A stretch of 64,000 nt of DNA, from positions 1-64,000 of the forward strand of contig CACJNU010000007.1 of assembly GCA_902594875.1 (NCBI GenBank). The letters are read 5' to 3'. This document shows positions 1-7,260 of the stretch, in pieces (within the stretch, counting starts at the first letter, position 1; each line of letters opens with the position of its first letter). Below the pieces are notes generated by a model. That model was given only the letters and a program-made list of their open reading frames with translations. It was not told the DNA's origin and searched no databases. The stretch is from an uncultured Prochlorococcus sp. GTDB taxonomy: Bacteria; Cyanobacteriota; Cyanobacteriia; PCC-6307; Cyanobiaceae. A program made the translations under genes and the position numbers.

Positions 1-2
1 TA

Positions 3-266
3 GGATCGGGTTACATATATCAAAGAAGATGGAAACCCTATTTTTTTACCCTCACTGCTAGTACTGCTTGGTTTGCTTTAGGTATTTTTTTACAAGGTGA
101 TTCAGAGCCTTCTCAAAACGAACAAATAATTGGAATTTCTGGTCTTTTTTTCATATCAATAGTTACAGTTATAGAAGCCAACTTGGCTTTCAAAAAAGCA
201 AGTAATAAATCAAAAGCTGAAAAAGAGAAAATAATATCCACTACCAAAAAAGGATGGTTTAAATAA
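3..266 (+). CDS. Partial hypothetical membrane protein (5' end outside window)
   Basis: An open frame runs from the left edge and stops with TAA at 264-266, giving 87 visible C-terminal residues. Two hydrophobic stretches are visible, roughly visible residues 14-31 (ending FALGIFL) and 47-62 (IIGISGLFFISIVTVIEA), followed by a Lys-rich tail ending KKGWFK. It therefore looks like a small polytopic membrane protein with a basic cytoplasmic C-terminus. I do not recognise a family. The start codon lies outside the window. Codon use and AT content match the neighbours. Confidence 0.6.
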   Translation, partial: GSGYIYQRRWKPYFFTLTASTAWFALGIFLQGDSEPSQNEQIIGISGLFFISIVTVIEANLAFKKASNKSKAEKEKIISTTKKGWFK

Positions 267-365
267 TTCAAAAAATTAGATCTAAAAAATATTTTATTAG
301 TTCTAAGTTTTTTAATTTAAGTAAAAATTCCCATATATAATTTTTAAGATAATTTAAAATTTTTT

Positions 366-638
366 TTAGTTATAAAAAAATAAAATTTCCTTTTCTTTGA
401 GACCTTCCCATCCCGAGTCTATTAATAATTGATTCAATGTTTCTTTATCAAAATGCTTAGAACCCGTTTTGACGCATCTATTTCTCATTGATTTTTTAAC
501 ACCACTCCTTTGTCTTTTATTCTCCTCATCCATAATTCTATTGTATAGATCTAGCATTTTTTGAGGGATTGGAGTACCGTCAAGATCCACTCCATTTTGA
601 ATAGCAAGATCAACAGCCTGCATTCCCATTTTCTCCAT
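366..638 (-). CDS. Conserved small hypothetical protein (90 aa)
   Basis: A 90-residue soluble protein starting at ATG (636-638). It has an acidic N-terminal half containing VDLAIQNGVDLDGTPIP, then a basic segment around residues 42-60 with KRQRSGVKKS. It ends with an amphipathic region and the tail EILFFYN. No membrane segment, signal peptide or cofactor motif is visible. It lies 66 bases downstream of the peroxiredoxin gene on the same strand and could share its transcript. The family is not recognised; it looks like a picocyanobacterial conserved protein rather than a chance frame because its composition is balanced. Confidence 0.6.
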   Translation of the reverse strand: MEKMGMQAVDLAIQNGVDLDGTPIPQKMLDLYNRIMDEENKRQRSGVKKSMRNRCVKTGSKHFDKETLNQLLIDSGWEGLKEKEILFFYN

Positions 639-704
639 ATATTAAAAAAAGCTGAAACTATAATAAAACAAAACTTATTAATCTAAAATTCTTTGAATAA
701 TAAT

Positions 705-1154
705 TTATTGATTTTGAATTTCCTTAAGTACTCTAATAGCCTCTTTAATGTGTTCAGGACCATTCAATAAATCTCTAAAAATATGCCTAACTGTTCCTTT
801 ACGATCAATAACGTAAGTTACCCTACCATCCATGAAACCTAATACTTTAGGAACTTTAAAAGTTTTCCTTAGAGAGTCATTCGTATCACAAAGTAGTGGA
901 TATTGTAATTTATTTTTATTAGCAAATGCCAAATGACTTGAGGTACTTCCATTACTTACTCCCCAAACTTGTGCCCCTAATACTTTAAATAAGTCATATT
1001 TATCTCTAAATCCGCAAACTTCTATAGTGCAACCCGGCGTATCATCTTTTGGATAAAAAAACAAAACAAGGGGGGTTTTTAAACCCTTATTTGATCTTTT
1101 AACTCCATTTTGATCCAGTAAAGAAAATTCTGGAATTTTATCTCCAATCTGCAC
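705..1154 (-). CDS. prxQ: Peroxiredoxin Q / bacterioferritin comigratory protein
   Basis: Thiol peroxidase that reduces hydrogen peroxide and alkyl hydroperoxides using thioredoxin. The 149-residue protein is the usual PrxQ length. The N-terminal IGDKIPEFSLLDQNG leads to a thioredoxin fold, then FFYPKDDTPGCTIEVCGFRD, which holds the peroxidatic Cys (TPGC, residue 42) and the resolving Cys five residues later, the PrxQ/BCP signature. The conserved GxxDGRVTYVIDRKG segment lies in the C-terminal half. In cyanobacteria PrxQ protects against photosynthesis-derived peroxides; this context is general family knowledge. The gene is monocistronic or co-transcribed with the small gene downstream. Confidence 0.93.
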   Translation of the reverse strand: MQIGDKIPEFSLLDQNGVKRSNKGLKTPLVLFFYPKDDTPGCTIEVCGFRDKYDLFKVLGAQVWGVSNGSTSSHLAFANKNKLQYPLLCDTNDSLRKTFKVPKVLGFMDGRVTYVIDRKGTVRHIFRDLLNGPEHIKEAIRVLKEIQNQ

Positions 1155-1303
1155 AATGATTCTTATAAAGTTCCATATTAGAGGTTAATATGTTTTTTTT
1201 GTGGCCTTAAAGTAAATAACTGAAATTAAAGTCAGTTTTTTTGTTTTAAAAGATACTAAAAAATTATTGAAATAAACTATGGTGAATTTATTAATTCAAT
1301 AAT

Positions 1304-1441
1304 ATGGAATTAATAATTTATATTTTTTTATTTCTCATTCTTTTTTTGGGAGTTATTTTTAACCTAAAAATAACTAATTTTAAAAAATTAAAGAAATACG
1401 AAACAAAGCCAAAGATTATTCAAAAAAGAATAATTAAATAA
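1304..1441 (+). CDS. Small single-helix membrane protein (45 aa)
   Basis: An ATG-TAA frame of 45 residues, too short for most ORF cut-offs. Residues 3-21 (LIIYIFLFLILFLGVIFNL) form one strong hydrophobic helix, followed by a highly basic tail (KKLKKYETKPK... KRIIK). The helix plus positive tail is a plausible inner-membrane topology with the C-terminus inside. It ends 12 bases before the stop of the convergent secreted protein gene. No family is recognised, and AT-rich DNA readily encodes such peptides, so support is moderate. Confidence 0.4.
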   Translation: MELIIYIFLFLILFLGVIFNLKITNFKKLKKYETKPKIIQKRIIK

Positions 1442-1453
1442 GTATTGCTAAGA

Positions 1454-1693
1454 TTAAAATTCAATTTTTTCATTTGGAGTAAATACTGAGCAATATTTTT
1501 TTACAAGATCCTTTGGCTGAATAGTGGAAGGATTAGTTAATTTTAATTTTAGTTTTTCTATAGCCTCATTAGCATTAATCTCACCTAGTCGATATCTTGC
1601 ACACGTATCCAATACTTTAAACATTTTTGTGGTAACGGCTTCAGCTGGATAAATTAGAAAAAAAAGGTAAAAAACAACAAATAAGTACTTCAT
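1454..1693 (-). CDS. Small exported hypothetical protein (79 aa)
   Basis: I place the start at the ATG at 1691-1693, because the protein then opens with a textbook signal peptide: MKYLFVVFYLFFLIYPAEA followed by the mature part VTTKMFKVLDTCARY. A start 27 bases upstream (1720) is possible but would bury the signal peptide. The mature domain of about 60 residues has two cysteines (in DTCARYRLGEI and KKYCSVF), so a disulfide in the periplasm is possible. The pattern of a short helical domain with conserved CxxYRxGxI is seen in small secreted cyanobacterial proteins of unknown function. No function can be assigned. Confidence 0.6.
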   Translation of the reverse strand: MKYLFVVFYLFFLIYPAEAVTTKMFKVLDTCARYRLGEINANEAIEKLKLKLTNPSTIQPKDLVKKYCSVFTPNEKIEF

Positions 1694-1870
1694 TTTTTTT
1701 TGATAGTAGATATTTAGCAAATGGTTTCAATAGTTTAGAAAAAAATTAATTTAGAAAAGATTAAAATTTAATAGAATAATCTATTATGGATTGAATCTAG
1801 GATTTCTATAAAATAATAATAAGTGAAATTAAGATAAAATAAGTGTTAGTAATAAATAATCTCGTTGAAA

Positions 1871-2008
1871 ATGAGAAAATTAATAGAAAAACATAAAACT
1901 CTTATAAAGAGGTACCAAAAAAAATTCAAATTGAGTGATTATCAATTACTTTGGTTAGTTTTCTTTAAAGGAGTATTAATAACAATAATATTTTTCAAAA
2001 TTTTTTAA
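1871..2008 (+). CDS. Small basic membrane-anchored protein upstream of tatA (45 aa)
   Basis: An ATG-TAA frame of 45 residues. The N-terminal 20 residues are strongly basic (RKLIEKHKTLIKRYQKKFKL), followed by one hydrophobic helix (residues 26-45, LLWLVFFKGVLITIIFFKIF). The arrangement is a positive N-tail followed by a helix, suggesting N-in topology. It lies 91 bases upstream of tatA on the same strand. The balanced, non-repetitive helix with W and G argues that it is a real microprotein, but there is no recognised family. Confidence 0.5.
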   Translation: MRKLIEKHKTLIKRYQKKFKLSDYQLLWLVFFKGVLITIIFFKIF

Positions 2009-2099
2009 TATTAAAAAAAGCTCTTCCGAAAATGAAATTTTCAAATGATTTGACTATATTTAATAGTAGATTTCTTAATTAGTTAAATAGTTATCAGTT

Positions 2100-2366
2100 A
2101 TGAATATTTTTGGTGTAGGTTTGCCTGAAGTTACTGTAATACTTATCTTAGCTCTTTTAATTTTTGGTCCAAAAAAGCTTCCAGAATTAGGGAAACAGCT
2201 TGGTAAAACTTTGAAAAGTCTTAAAAAAGCATCTAATGAATTTCAAAATGAAATAGACCAAGTTATGAACGAAGAAGATAAAGATGAATCTCCTAAATCT
2301 ATAGAAAGCAATCAAACCAACGAAATTAATCAAGAAAAAATAGATTCAGAAAACAGCAAAAAATAA
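2100..2366 (+). CDS. tatA: Twin-arginine translocase subunit TatA
   Basis: Sec-independent export component that oligomerises to form the Tat pore, acting in plasma and thylakoid membranes on folded proteins with RR signal peptides. The 88-residue protein has the family layout: a short N-terminal helix (GLPEVTVILILALLIFGPKKLPELGKQLG) with the conserved FGPKKLPELGK hinge at about residues 22-32, an amphipathic helix (TLKSLKKASNEFQNEIDQV), then an acidic, disordered tail rich in E, N, S and K. The TTG start of the next gene follows four bases after the stop, so the two are probably co-transcribed. Confidence 0.94.
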   Translation: MNIFGVGLPEVTVILILALLIFGPKKLPELGKQLGKTLKSLKKASNEFQNEIDQVMNEEDKDESPKSIESNQTNEINQEKIDSENSKK

Positions 2367-2370
2367 TATC

Positions 2371-2763
2371 TTGGAAAGGCCCATAACCCCCATAGACGAA
2401 TTTGAAAGAGCATTAGATAAAGCAGCTCTTACTAAAGAAGAATATGAATTGATAGACTACATCCGCTATACAAGTGTTTTTACACAACCTAGTCTTATTA
2501 AAGATTTAAAAAGGCCATCAAAACCTCCTCTTTTGTCAGTTCTATGTCAAATTTGCAGAAAAATTGGTTCGGAGATGCCAGATCATTTCAAAAAAGTAAT
2601 TGATTGGTCAATTGAAATAAGTGATCACAATACAAAATGGGATGCTCATTTAATTTGTGCAGAAGCATTAAATATAGACAAAATCCCATTAAGTCCTATT
2701 CATAGAACAACTTTATTTGATGTTCTTGTTGTACACAAAGAATTATTTCTTGGCTTTGATTGA
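2371..2763 (+). CDS. Conserved cyanobacterial hypothetical protein (130 aa)
   Basis: The frame begins with TTG at 2371, four bases after the tatA stop; there is no ATG near the N-terminus, so TTG is the likely start. The soluble protein of 130 residues opens ERPITPIDEFERALDKAALTKEEYELIDYIRYTS. It has a central basic patch (KDLKRPSKPPLLSVLCQICRKIG) with two Cys in a CQIC arrangement. It ends with an aromatic segment (FDVLVVHKELFLGFD). The repeated aromatic and charged helices suggest an all-alpha domain. I do not recognise a biochemical function. Tight coupling to tatA is seen in the sequence; a Tat-related role is only a guess. Confidence 0.7.
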   Translation: MERPITPIDEFERALDKAALTKEEYELIDYIRYTSVFTQPSLIKDLKRPSKPPLLSVLCQICRKIGSEMPDHFKKVIDWSIEISDHNTKWDAHLICAEALNIDKIPLSPIHRTTLFDVLVVHKELFLGFD

Positions 2764-2774
2764 ATTAAATTAAA

Positions 2775-3092
2775 TTAATCTTCTAAAGGCACAGAATCAG
2801 TATCTATAACTTCCGAATCATCATACTTATTTATTTTATTTTCGATCCAGTTATTTATATAACTAACTAAAGGCAATGAACCTCTAAAAATAAAAATAGA
2901 TGTAGGCAAAGCGCTTAATAATCCGACGACAGGACTTTTAAAAAGTAATCTTCCTGCTTTTATGTTAAATAAAATAATAAGCGCTGAGGGGACTATAACT
3001 TTAACTACTGTTTTGAGCGCCTCAAGCCAACCAACACGATATATCCACCATATTAAAATTATGCCAACTATATATAGGAATAAGTAAGTCAT
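2775..3092 (-). CDS. Hypothetical membrane protein (105 aa)
   Basis: The 105-residue product has two or three hydrophobic segments: residues 2-17 (TYLFLYIVGIILIWWI), about 28-45 (TVVKVIVPSALIILFNI) and 53-75 (SPVVGLLSALPTSIFIFRGSLPLV). They are followed by a hydrophilic, acidic C-terminus (ENKINKYDDSEVIDTDSVPLED). It is convergent with the 130-residue gene, leaving 11 bases between stops. Probably a small integral membrane protein of the picocyanobacteria. The function is not recognisable. Confidence 0.65.
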   Translation of the reverse strand: MTYLFLYIVGIILIWWIYRVGWLEALKTVVKVIVPSALIILFNIKAGRLLFKSPVVGLLSALPTSIFIFRGSLPLVSYINNWIENKINKYDDSEVIDTDSVPLED

Positions 3093-3183
3093 AAAAATAG
3101 TATAGTGATTATCTATTTATATTGTTCTTACTAAGAAAAAGATTTTATAAATTTCTTTTACATCAATCAATCAAATTCTAGTA

Positions 3184-3390
3184 ATGAGTTTTTCTGAAAT
3201 AAGAAAATTTTTAATCAAGATGCAATCTGATGAAGACTTAAAAAAGCAGGTTACAACATCCTTTACAGCGGATGATGTAGCCCTACTTGGGCAACGCTTA
3301 GGTTATGACTTTTCCGGAGATGATCTATTAAGATTTAATGGACAAAAAGTTACCGTAAGAAAGGTAGATCATCCAGGAGAATATCACTAA
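3184..3390 (+). CDS. Nif11-like leader peptide domain protein (68 aa)
   Basis: The first 45 residues match the Nif11 domain pattern: an N-terminal helix with KFLIKMQSDEDLKKQV, then FTADDVALLGQRLGYDFSGDDLL. Nif11 domains act as leader peptides in many ribosomally made, modified peptides of cyanobacteria, including prochlorosins of other Prochlorococcus strains. Those precursors carry a Gly-Gly cleavage site and a Cys/Ser/Thr-rich core. Here the protein ends RFNGQKVTVRKVDHPGEYH, with no GG site, no Cys and no lanthipeptide synthetase nearby. It is therefore a free-standing Nif11 protein whose function is unknown. The stop is two bases from the convergent neighbour's stop. Confidence 0.75.
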   Translation: MSFSEIRKFLIKMQSDEDLKKQVTTSFTADDVALLGQRLGYDFSGDDLLRFNGQKVTVRKVDHPGEYH

Positions 3391-3391
3391 A

Positions 3392-3877
3392 TTAAGACTT
3401 AACCCATATTGCAAGCCCTCCACCCCTTCCTCGAGCACATAACCAATTATCTTTAGTGCTAATTCCTACAAGAGAGAAAAAAGGCATTTTTTTTTCTTCT
3501 GGTTTTTTTAATTCCTTATTAAATACTGGAAAACTACTAATACTAATTTTCAATTTTTCAAAATAAAAAGCCAATAGAGGTCTAAGCCCTTTTAATTCTG
3601 CACTGCCTATAAAAGTAATATTTAATAATCCGAAATTAATTGAATTTTTTATTTCATAATTTTTTTGATCCTCTTTATTTTTACTTTTTAATTCGAGTCT
3701 TGCCGACAATACTTGGAGAATAGAACTAGGTATATTTTTGATTTCATCTGACTCCTTTCCCCATACATACTTAAACTTCCATATTCCTAACAATTCCTCA
3801 TATAAAATTCCACTACCGTTTTTTTGAGAATCTTTTTCTAAAAGTTTTATCTCATTAATATCAGGAAATTGTTTCAT
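3392..3877 (-). CDS. PAP/fibrillin-like protein (tentative)
   Basis: Starting from ATG at 3875-3877 gives 161 residues; a TTG eight codons upstream (3901) is the alternative. The N-terminal LYEELLGIWKFKYVWGKESDEIK resembles the LxGxWxLxYs opening strand of the plastid-lipid-associated (fibrillin) lipocalin-like fold. The protein ends with the striking WLCARGRGGGLAIWVKS, a C-terminal strand with a GRGGGLA loop. Fibrillins associate with thylakoid membranes and carotenoid or plastoquinone lipids. The assignment rests on motif memory rather than alignment, so treat the family as probable only. No transmembrane helix or signal peptide is visible. Confidence 0.6.
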   Translation of the reverse strand: MKQFPDINEIKLLEKDSQKNGSGILYEELLGIWKFKYVWGKESDEIKNIPSSILQVLSARLELKSKNKEDQKNYEIKNSINFGLLNITFIGSAELKGLRPLLAFYFEKLKISISSFPVFNKELKKPEEKKMPFFSLVGISTKDNWLCARGRGGGLAIWVKS

Positions 3878-4049
3878 AATAGATTTTAATCTAAGAATCA
3901 AATACTAAGATAACTCTATAAAAAATCTTCTTAGTTAAAAATATCTCCAAAAAGATTTCTTTATTTCAAAATATTTCCAAAAAAATAATTTTATGGCACA
4001 CATAAGGAACAATATCTCGTTAATATATTTACATAAAGTAACTAATTCA

Positions 4050-4160
4050 ATGGATTTTATTTCTAAAAGCCAAGGATACATCCCTTTAAAAGCAGTCCCT
4101 TACATATTTTTCCTAGCTGTTGTACTAAGTATTACAACTTCAACTAATACATTTGTTTAA
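4050..4160 (+). CDS. Small single-helix membrane protein (36 aa)
   Basis: The ATG at 4050 opens 36 residues: a short polar N-terminus (MDFISKSQGYIPLKAVPY), one helix (IFFLAVVLSITTSTNTFV) and stop. An in-frame ATG at 3993 would extend it to 55 residues, but the added part is poor in conserved-looking sequence. The helix and length resemble the low-molecular-weight thylakoid subunits, yet it does not match PsbX, PsbK, PsbY, PetL, PetM, PetN or PsaI as I know them. It sits 39 bases upstream of the carotenoid-isomerase-like gene and could be its leader cistron. Confidence 0.45.
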   Translation: MDFISKSQGYIPLKAVPYIFFLAVVLSITTSTNTFV

Positions 4161-4199
4161 AACTAATTAGTTTTGAGAGAAGAGTAAAGTACATATTTA

Positions 4200-5729
4200 A
4201 TGGAAAAGTATGATGTTGTAATAGTTGGTAGTGGAATAGGTGGATTATGTTGCGGTTCGATTCTCGCTTTATCAGGCAAAAAAGTACTTATATGTGAAGC
4301 TCATAGCCAACCAGGAGGTGTTGCCCACAGTTTTAGAAGAAATGGTTACACTTTCGAATCAGGTCCTTCATTGTGGAGTGGAATAGGTAAATGGCCGACA
4401 ACTAATCCCCTGGGGCAAATTCTTAAATTACTTGATGAAGAAGTTGAACTATTTCAATACAAAGGTTGGCAAGTAATTGTCCCAGAAGGCAATTTTAATC
4501 TTGATGTGGGTGAAGAACCTTTTAAACATACTATTAAAACTTTAAGAGGTGAGAAATCTGTTAAAGAATGGGAATCATTTATTTCCGGAATAAAACCTCT
4601 TAGCCAAATAATAAATGAAATACCTTTACTCTCATTTTCTCCCGAATCAATAAATTTCTTAGATTTAATAAATTTAACCTCAAAATTTTTACCTAATATC
4701 AATCAAATACCAAAAATTAATAAAGGCTTTGGGAATTTAGTAAATAATCATCTAGAGGATCCTTTTCTCAGGAATTGGGTTGATTTATTGAGCTTTTTGA
4801 TAAGTGGCATGTCAATGCATGATACAAATACAGCTGCAATGGCTACTTTATTTAACGAATGGTTTGAACCAAATTCATACCTTGAATACCCCAAAGGAGG
4901 TAGTGAATCTATCGTAAAAGCTTTAATTAATGGATTTAAAAAAAATGGAGGAGAATTAATTCTTTCTTCGAGAGTAAAGACAATTAACTTCAATAAAAAT
5001 TTAGCCACAGGTATAACTCTGAATAATGGTTCTAGTTATAGTTGTGAATCTGTTGTCACGAATACTGATGTTTGGAATTTAAAAAAGTTAATTCCAAATG
5101 AAATTTCAAAAAAATGGAATACAAAAGTTTTGAACCCTAATAAATGTGATTCTTTCCTTCATATACATCTAGGTTTTGATGCTGATGGTCTTGAAAATTT
5201 GCCAATACATGCAATACATGTTGATGAGTGGGAAAAAGGTATAACCGCAGAAAGAAATATAGTCGTATTTTCAATCCCATCTGTTTTAGATAAAAATATG
5301 GCCCCTGAAGGAAAACATGTTCTTCATGGATATACTCCCGCAAATGAACCTTGGGAAATTTGGGAAAACCTAAATCCAAAGGAATTAAAATATAGAAATT
5401 TGAAAGAAGTAAGATGTTCAATATTCCTTAATGCAATGCGAAAATTCATCCCTGATATAGATGAAAGGATTGATTTAAAGATGCTAGGAACCCCAATCAC
5501 TCATAAAAAATTCACCAATACCTATTGCGGTAGTTACGGCCCTGCATTATCTGCAGCAAAAGGTCTTTTCCCAGGCTGTAAAACTCCAGTGAAAAATTTA
5601 TTTACTTGCGGCGCTAGTACATTTCCGGGTATTGGAATTCCTGCTGTTTCAGCAAGTGGCGCTTACGCAGCTGAAAAAATTATTGGTAAAAAAGAGTTTA
5701 AAACTCTTCTTAAGAAAATAAATTTATGA
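4200..5729 (+). CDS. FAD-dependent carotenoid isomerase/desaturase-like oxidoreductase
   Basis: A 509-residue flavoprotein of the phytoene desaturase/CRTISO/RetSat superfamily. The N-terminal Rossmann motif VVIVGSGIGGLCCGSILALSG is followed by CEAHSQPGGVAHSFRRNGY. The C-terminal FAD motif is LFTCGASTFPGIGIPAVSASGAYAAE. The region FESGPSLWSGIGKWPTTNPLGQIL resembles the plant chloroplast FAD/NAD(P)-binding branch I recall as Arabidopsis At1g57770, more than classical CrtH, whose matching region I recall as DVGASMIFG. The substrate is therefore uncertain: carotenoid cis-trans isomerisation or another polyene or quinone redox step. It appears monocistronic, apart from a possible 36-aa upstream peptide. 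Confidence 0.85.
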   Translation: MEKYDVVIVGSGIGGLCCGSILALSGKKVLICEAHSQPGGVAHSFRRNGYTFESGPSLWSGIGKWPTTNPLGQILKLLDEEVELFQYKGWQVIVPEGNFNLDVGEEPFKHTIKTLRGEKSVKEWESFISGIKPLSQIINEIPLLSFSPESINFLDLINLTSKFLPNINQIPKINKGFGNLVNNHLEDPFLRNWVDLLSFLISGMSMHDTNTAAMATLFNEWFEPNSYLEYPKGGSESIVKALINGFKKNGGELILSSRVKTINFNKNLATGITLNNGSSYSCESVVTNTDVWNLKKLIPNEISKKWNTKVLNPNKCDSFLHIHLGFDADGLENLPIHAIHVDEWEKGITAERNIVVFSIPSVLDKNMAPEGKHVLHGYTPANEPWEIWENLNPKELKYRNLKEVRCSIFLNAMRKFIPDIDERIDLKMLGTPITHKKFTNTYCGSYGPALSAAKGLFPGCKTPVKNLFTCGASTFPGIGIPAVSASGAYAAEKIIGKKEFKTLLKKINL

Positions 5730-5846
5730 ATCAAGTTATTTTTTATAACTCTACAAATACTTAGTTAAGAAATAAGAATAAAGAAAGCAAAAACGTTCAA
5801 TAATGATAATCTTTATCTGAACATAAACTTAACTTATAGCTCTTAT

Positions 5847-6050
5847 ATGTTTTTCTTATCAATTCCTCAAGCCTGGCATTTAGTTGGCACTTGGTCAGAA
5901 CAACTTCCAAACGAGTCAAATCTTATAGGAATGGGCCAAACAGAATTAATGATGACTTTACATTCAATATTCGTTCCTCTCTTACTTGTAATTTCATATT
6001 ACCTATTCAATAGACTTAACAAAAACGAATCAAAGAAAATTAAAGGATGA
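5847..6050 (+). CDS. Small conserved membrane protein (67 aa)
   Basis: Starts with ATG at 5847. The N-terminal 40 residues are amphipathic and aromatic (FFLSIPQAWHLVGTWSEQLPNESNLIGMGQTELMMTLH). They are followed by one hydrophobic helix (residues 41-57, SIFVPLLLVISYYLFNR) and a basic tail (NKNESKKIKG). The AWHLVGTWSEQLP motif looks conserved rather than random. It could be a thylakoid one-helix protein. No known photosystem subunit matches. It ends 11 bases from the convergent stop of the next gene. Confidence 0.65.
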   Translation: MFFLSIPQAWHLVGTWSEQLPNESNLIGMGQTELMMTLHSIFVPLLLVISYYLFNRLNKNESKKIKG

Positions 6051-6061
6051 TCGTTTAAAGT

Positions 6062-6352
6062 TTATTTTGCTGAACTTCTTCTAACTACTTTTCTGCCTGT
6101 AGAAGTATCAACTCCGCTTGAATCTTTAGTTTGTGAATTAGATTCAACATTATCAACATCACTTTTATCCATTTCTGCGCAAACACCTACTACCATGGCA
6201 GCTTGCATTTGATCTGGTAAATCTCCAATAGTTAATAAGGCCTTTAAAACTAATTGAAGTCGAGTTTGCCGATCTATTTCAGGTCTTAGTTTTTTCACGG
6301 TATTCCAAAGTTCTTGGGTAACTTCTTTTAAAAGTTCTCGATCAACAGCCAA
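6062..6352 (-). CDS. Conserved picocyanobacterial protein, possibly TIGR03894-type (96 aa)
   Basis: A 96-residue soluble protein. The first 65 residues form a predicted all-helical domain: MAVDRELLKEVTQELWNTVKKLRPE, then QTRLQLVLKALLTIGDLPDQMQAAMVVGVCAEM. They are followed by a low-complexity tail rich in S, D, N and T that ends in a basic KVVRRSSAK. The pattern resembles the Prochlorococcus/Synechococcus hypothetical family TIGR03894 as I remember it; that name is from memory and unverified. The basic C-terminus could bind nucleic acid or membrane. The function is unknown. Confidence 0.7.
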   Translation of the reverse strand: MAVDRELLKEVTQELWNTVKKLRPEIDRQTRLQLVLKALLTIGDLPDQMQAAMVVGVCAEMDKSDVDNVESNSQTKDSSGVDTSTGRKVVRRSSAK

Positions 6353-6442
6353 ATTAAATCCTTCTTGTATTTCTACTAATCTAACAAAAAATTGGATCTC
6401 GTAAAATAATATTCAATAAAAAGATTGTTAGTTAATATTTTT

Positions 6443-6649
6443 CTATCCGAATACGAGTTGCATTTGTTGGTGCAATGCATTTTTCTCTTGCAAAAGTTTA
6501 TCTTTTTCATTCTTTTTTAGAGTAAAAGTTCTATAAAATTTTTTTTGAATCTTTATTGGAGTATTTTCAAACTTTACATTTTTGCTTATTAGAGAATTCC
6601 ACTCTTTTGAATTAAAAGGGGCATAAGGAGAAGATGAAATCACTTTCAT
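6443..6649 (-). CDS. Small hypothetical protein behind a GTAC palindrome (68 aa)
   Basis: The ATG at 6647-6649 opens a 68-residue, strongly basic protein. The middle is KNVKFENTPIKIQKKFYRTFTLKKNEKDKLLQEKNALHQQMQLVFG, with the last 25 residues helical and possibly coiled-coil. No membrane segment or signal is seen. A perfect 10-bp inverted repeat lies 14-37 bases upstream of the start, in the position of an operator, so the gene may be controlled by a dimeric repressor. The small size, basic charge and dedicated operator would suit a stress-induced regulator, but this is inference. Confidence 0.6.
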   Translation of the reverse strand: MKVISSSPYAPFNSKEWNSLISKNVKFENTPIKIQKKFYRTFTLKKNEKDKLLQEKNALHQQMQLVFG

Positions 6650-6662
6650 GTCTTAACAATAC

Positions 6663-6686
6663 ATCTGTACTAATAATAGTACAGAT
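6663..6686. promoter_or_regulatory. Perfect palindrome with GTAC half-sites
   Basis: Half-site ATCTGTACTA (6663-6672), a 4-base centre ATAA, then the exact reverse complement TAGTACAGAT (6677-6686). It lies just upstream of the minus-strand 68-aa gene (start 6649). Within and beside it, bases 6678-6691 read AGTAC-AGAT-TTACT. That is one base away from the cyanobacterial LexA box as I remember it (RGTAC-N4-GTWC). An operator is more likely than a terminator, because no T run follows on either side. Confidence 0.5.
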
Positions 6687-6951
6687 TTACTATTATGCAA
6701 CAGCTGAGTCGACTTTTCTAAAATTTTAAAATGTCTTTGAGAACGGATTGATTTTTTTTATCTAATTTGCGGGAATTATAAGTTTGATAAATGAATAAAA
6801 GTATCATAAGTAACTTATTGATTCGTTTTTTTAGTGTCTTAAGACTTTTATTGCTTAAAAACCTCTTAAAATAGTTAATTTGTTGAAATTAATATTGACA
6901 AGATATATTTAGTAATCCTTCCTATAAAAAGAATAATGAATTGATCGCAAA
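6687..6951. other. Non-coding spacer
   Basis: The stretch between the two divergent small genes holds the palindrome at its left end. The rest is AT-rich sequence with no open frame I can support, no tRNA and no clear hairpin. A TTGACA occurs at 6896-6901, but the best TATA-like hexamer (TATAAA) is 22 bases further on, too far for a standard sigma-70-type promoter, so I do not call one. Confidence 0.5.
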
Positions 6952-7260
6952 ATGCTTCTTAGTAATTCAAAAAGACTAAAAATCCAAGGAATAATTAAAA
7001 GAATTGCTCAAGATAAATCAATTACATTAGAAGAAAGAATATATGTCGAGAAATTTGCACACCATAACTCTACAATTTCTCTTTGGCTGAAAAAAGCTAA
7101 CAGTTTTAGAAGGAATGGTACGAAAAATGATGGGGGCATTGATAACCTCTTACAATCATTTGGGATAGATGGACTAGATAAAGAAAATCATTTCAACCCT
7201 AATGAAGATGATATATCGGATTGGTTTGGCGGTGCTCCTGGTTGGCTAAGGAGAAGCTAG
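6952..7260 (+). CDS. Conserved hypothetical protein (102 aa)
   Basis: The ATG at 6952 opens a 102-residue soluble protein. The N-terminal half is basic and helical (KRLKIQGIIKRIAQDKSITLEERIYVEKFAHHNSTISLWLKKAN). A Gly/Asn-rich linker follows, and the C-terminal motif DDISDWFGGAPGWLRRS looks conserved. The layout, with ITLEERIYVEKFA in a helix-turn-helix-like spacing, could be DNA- or RNA-binding, but no family is recognised. An overlapping frame at 7221-7499 is not credible. Confidence 0.65.
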   Translation: MLLSNSKRLKIQGIIKRIAQDKSITLEERIYVEKFAHHNSTISLWLKKANSFRRNGTKNDGGIDNLLQSFGIDGLDKENHFNPNEDDISDWFGGAPGWLRRS

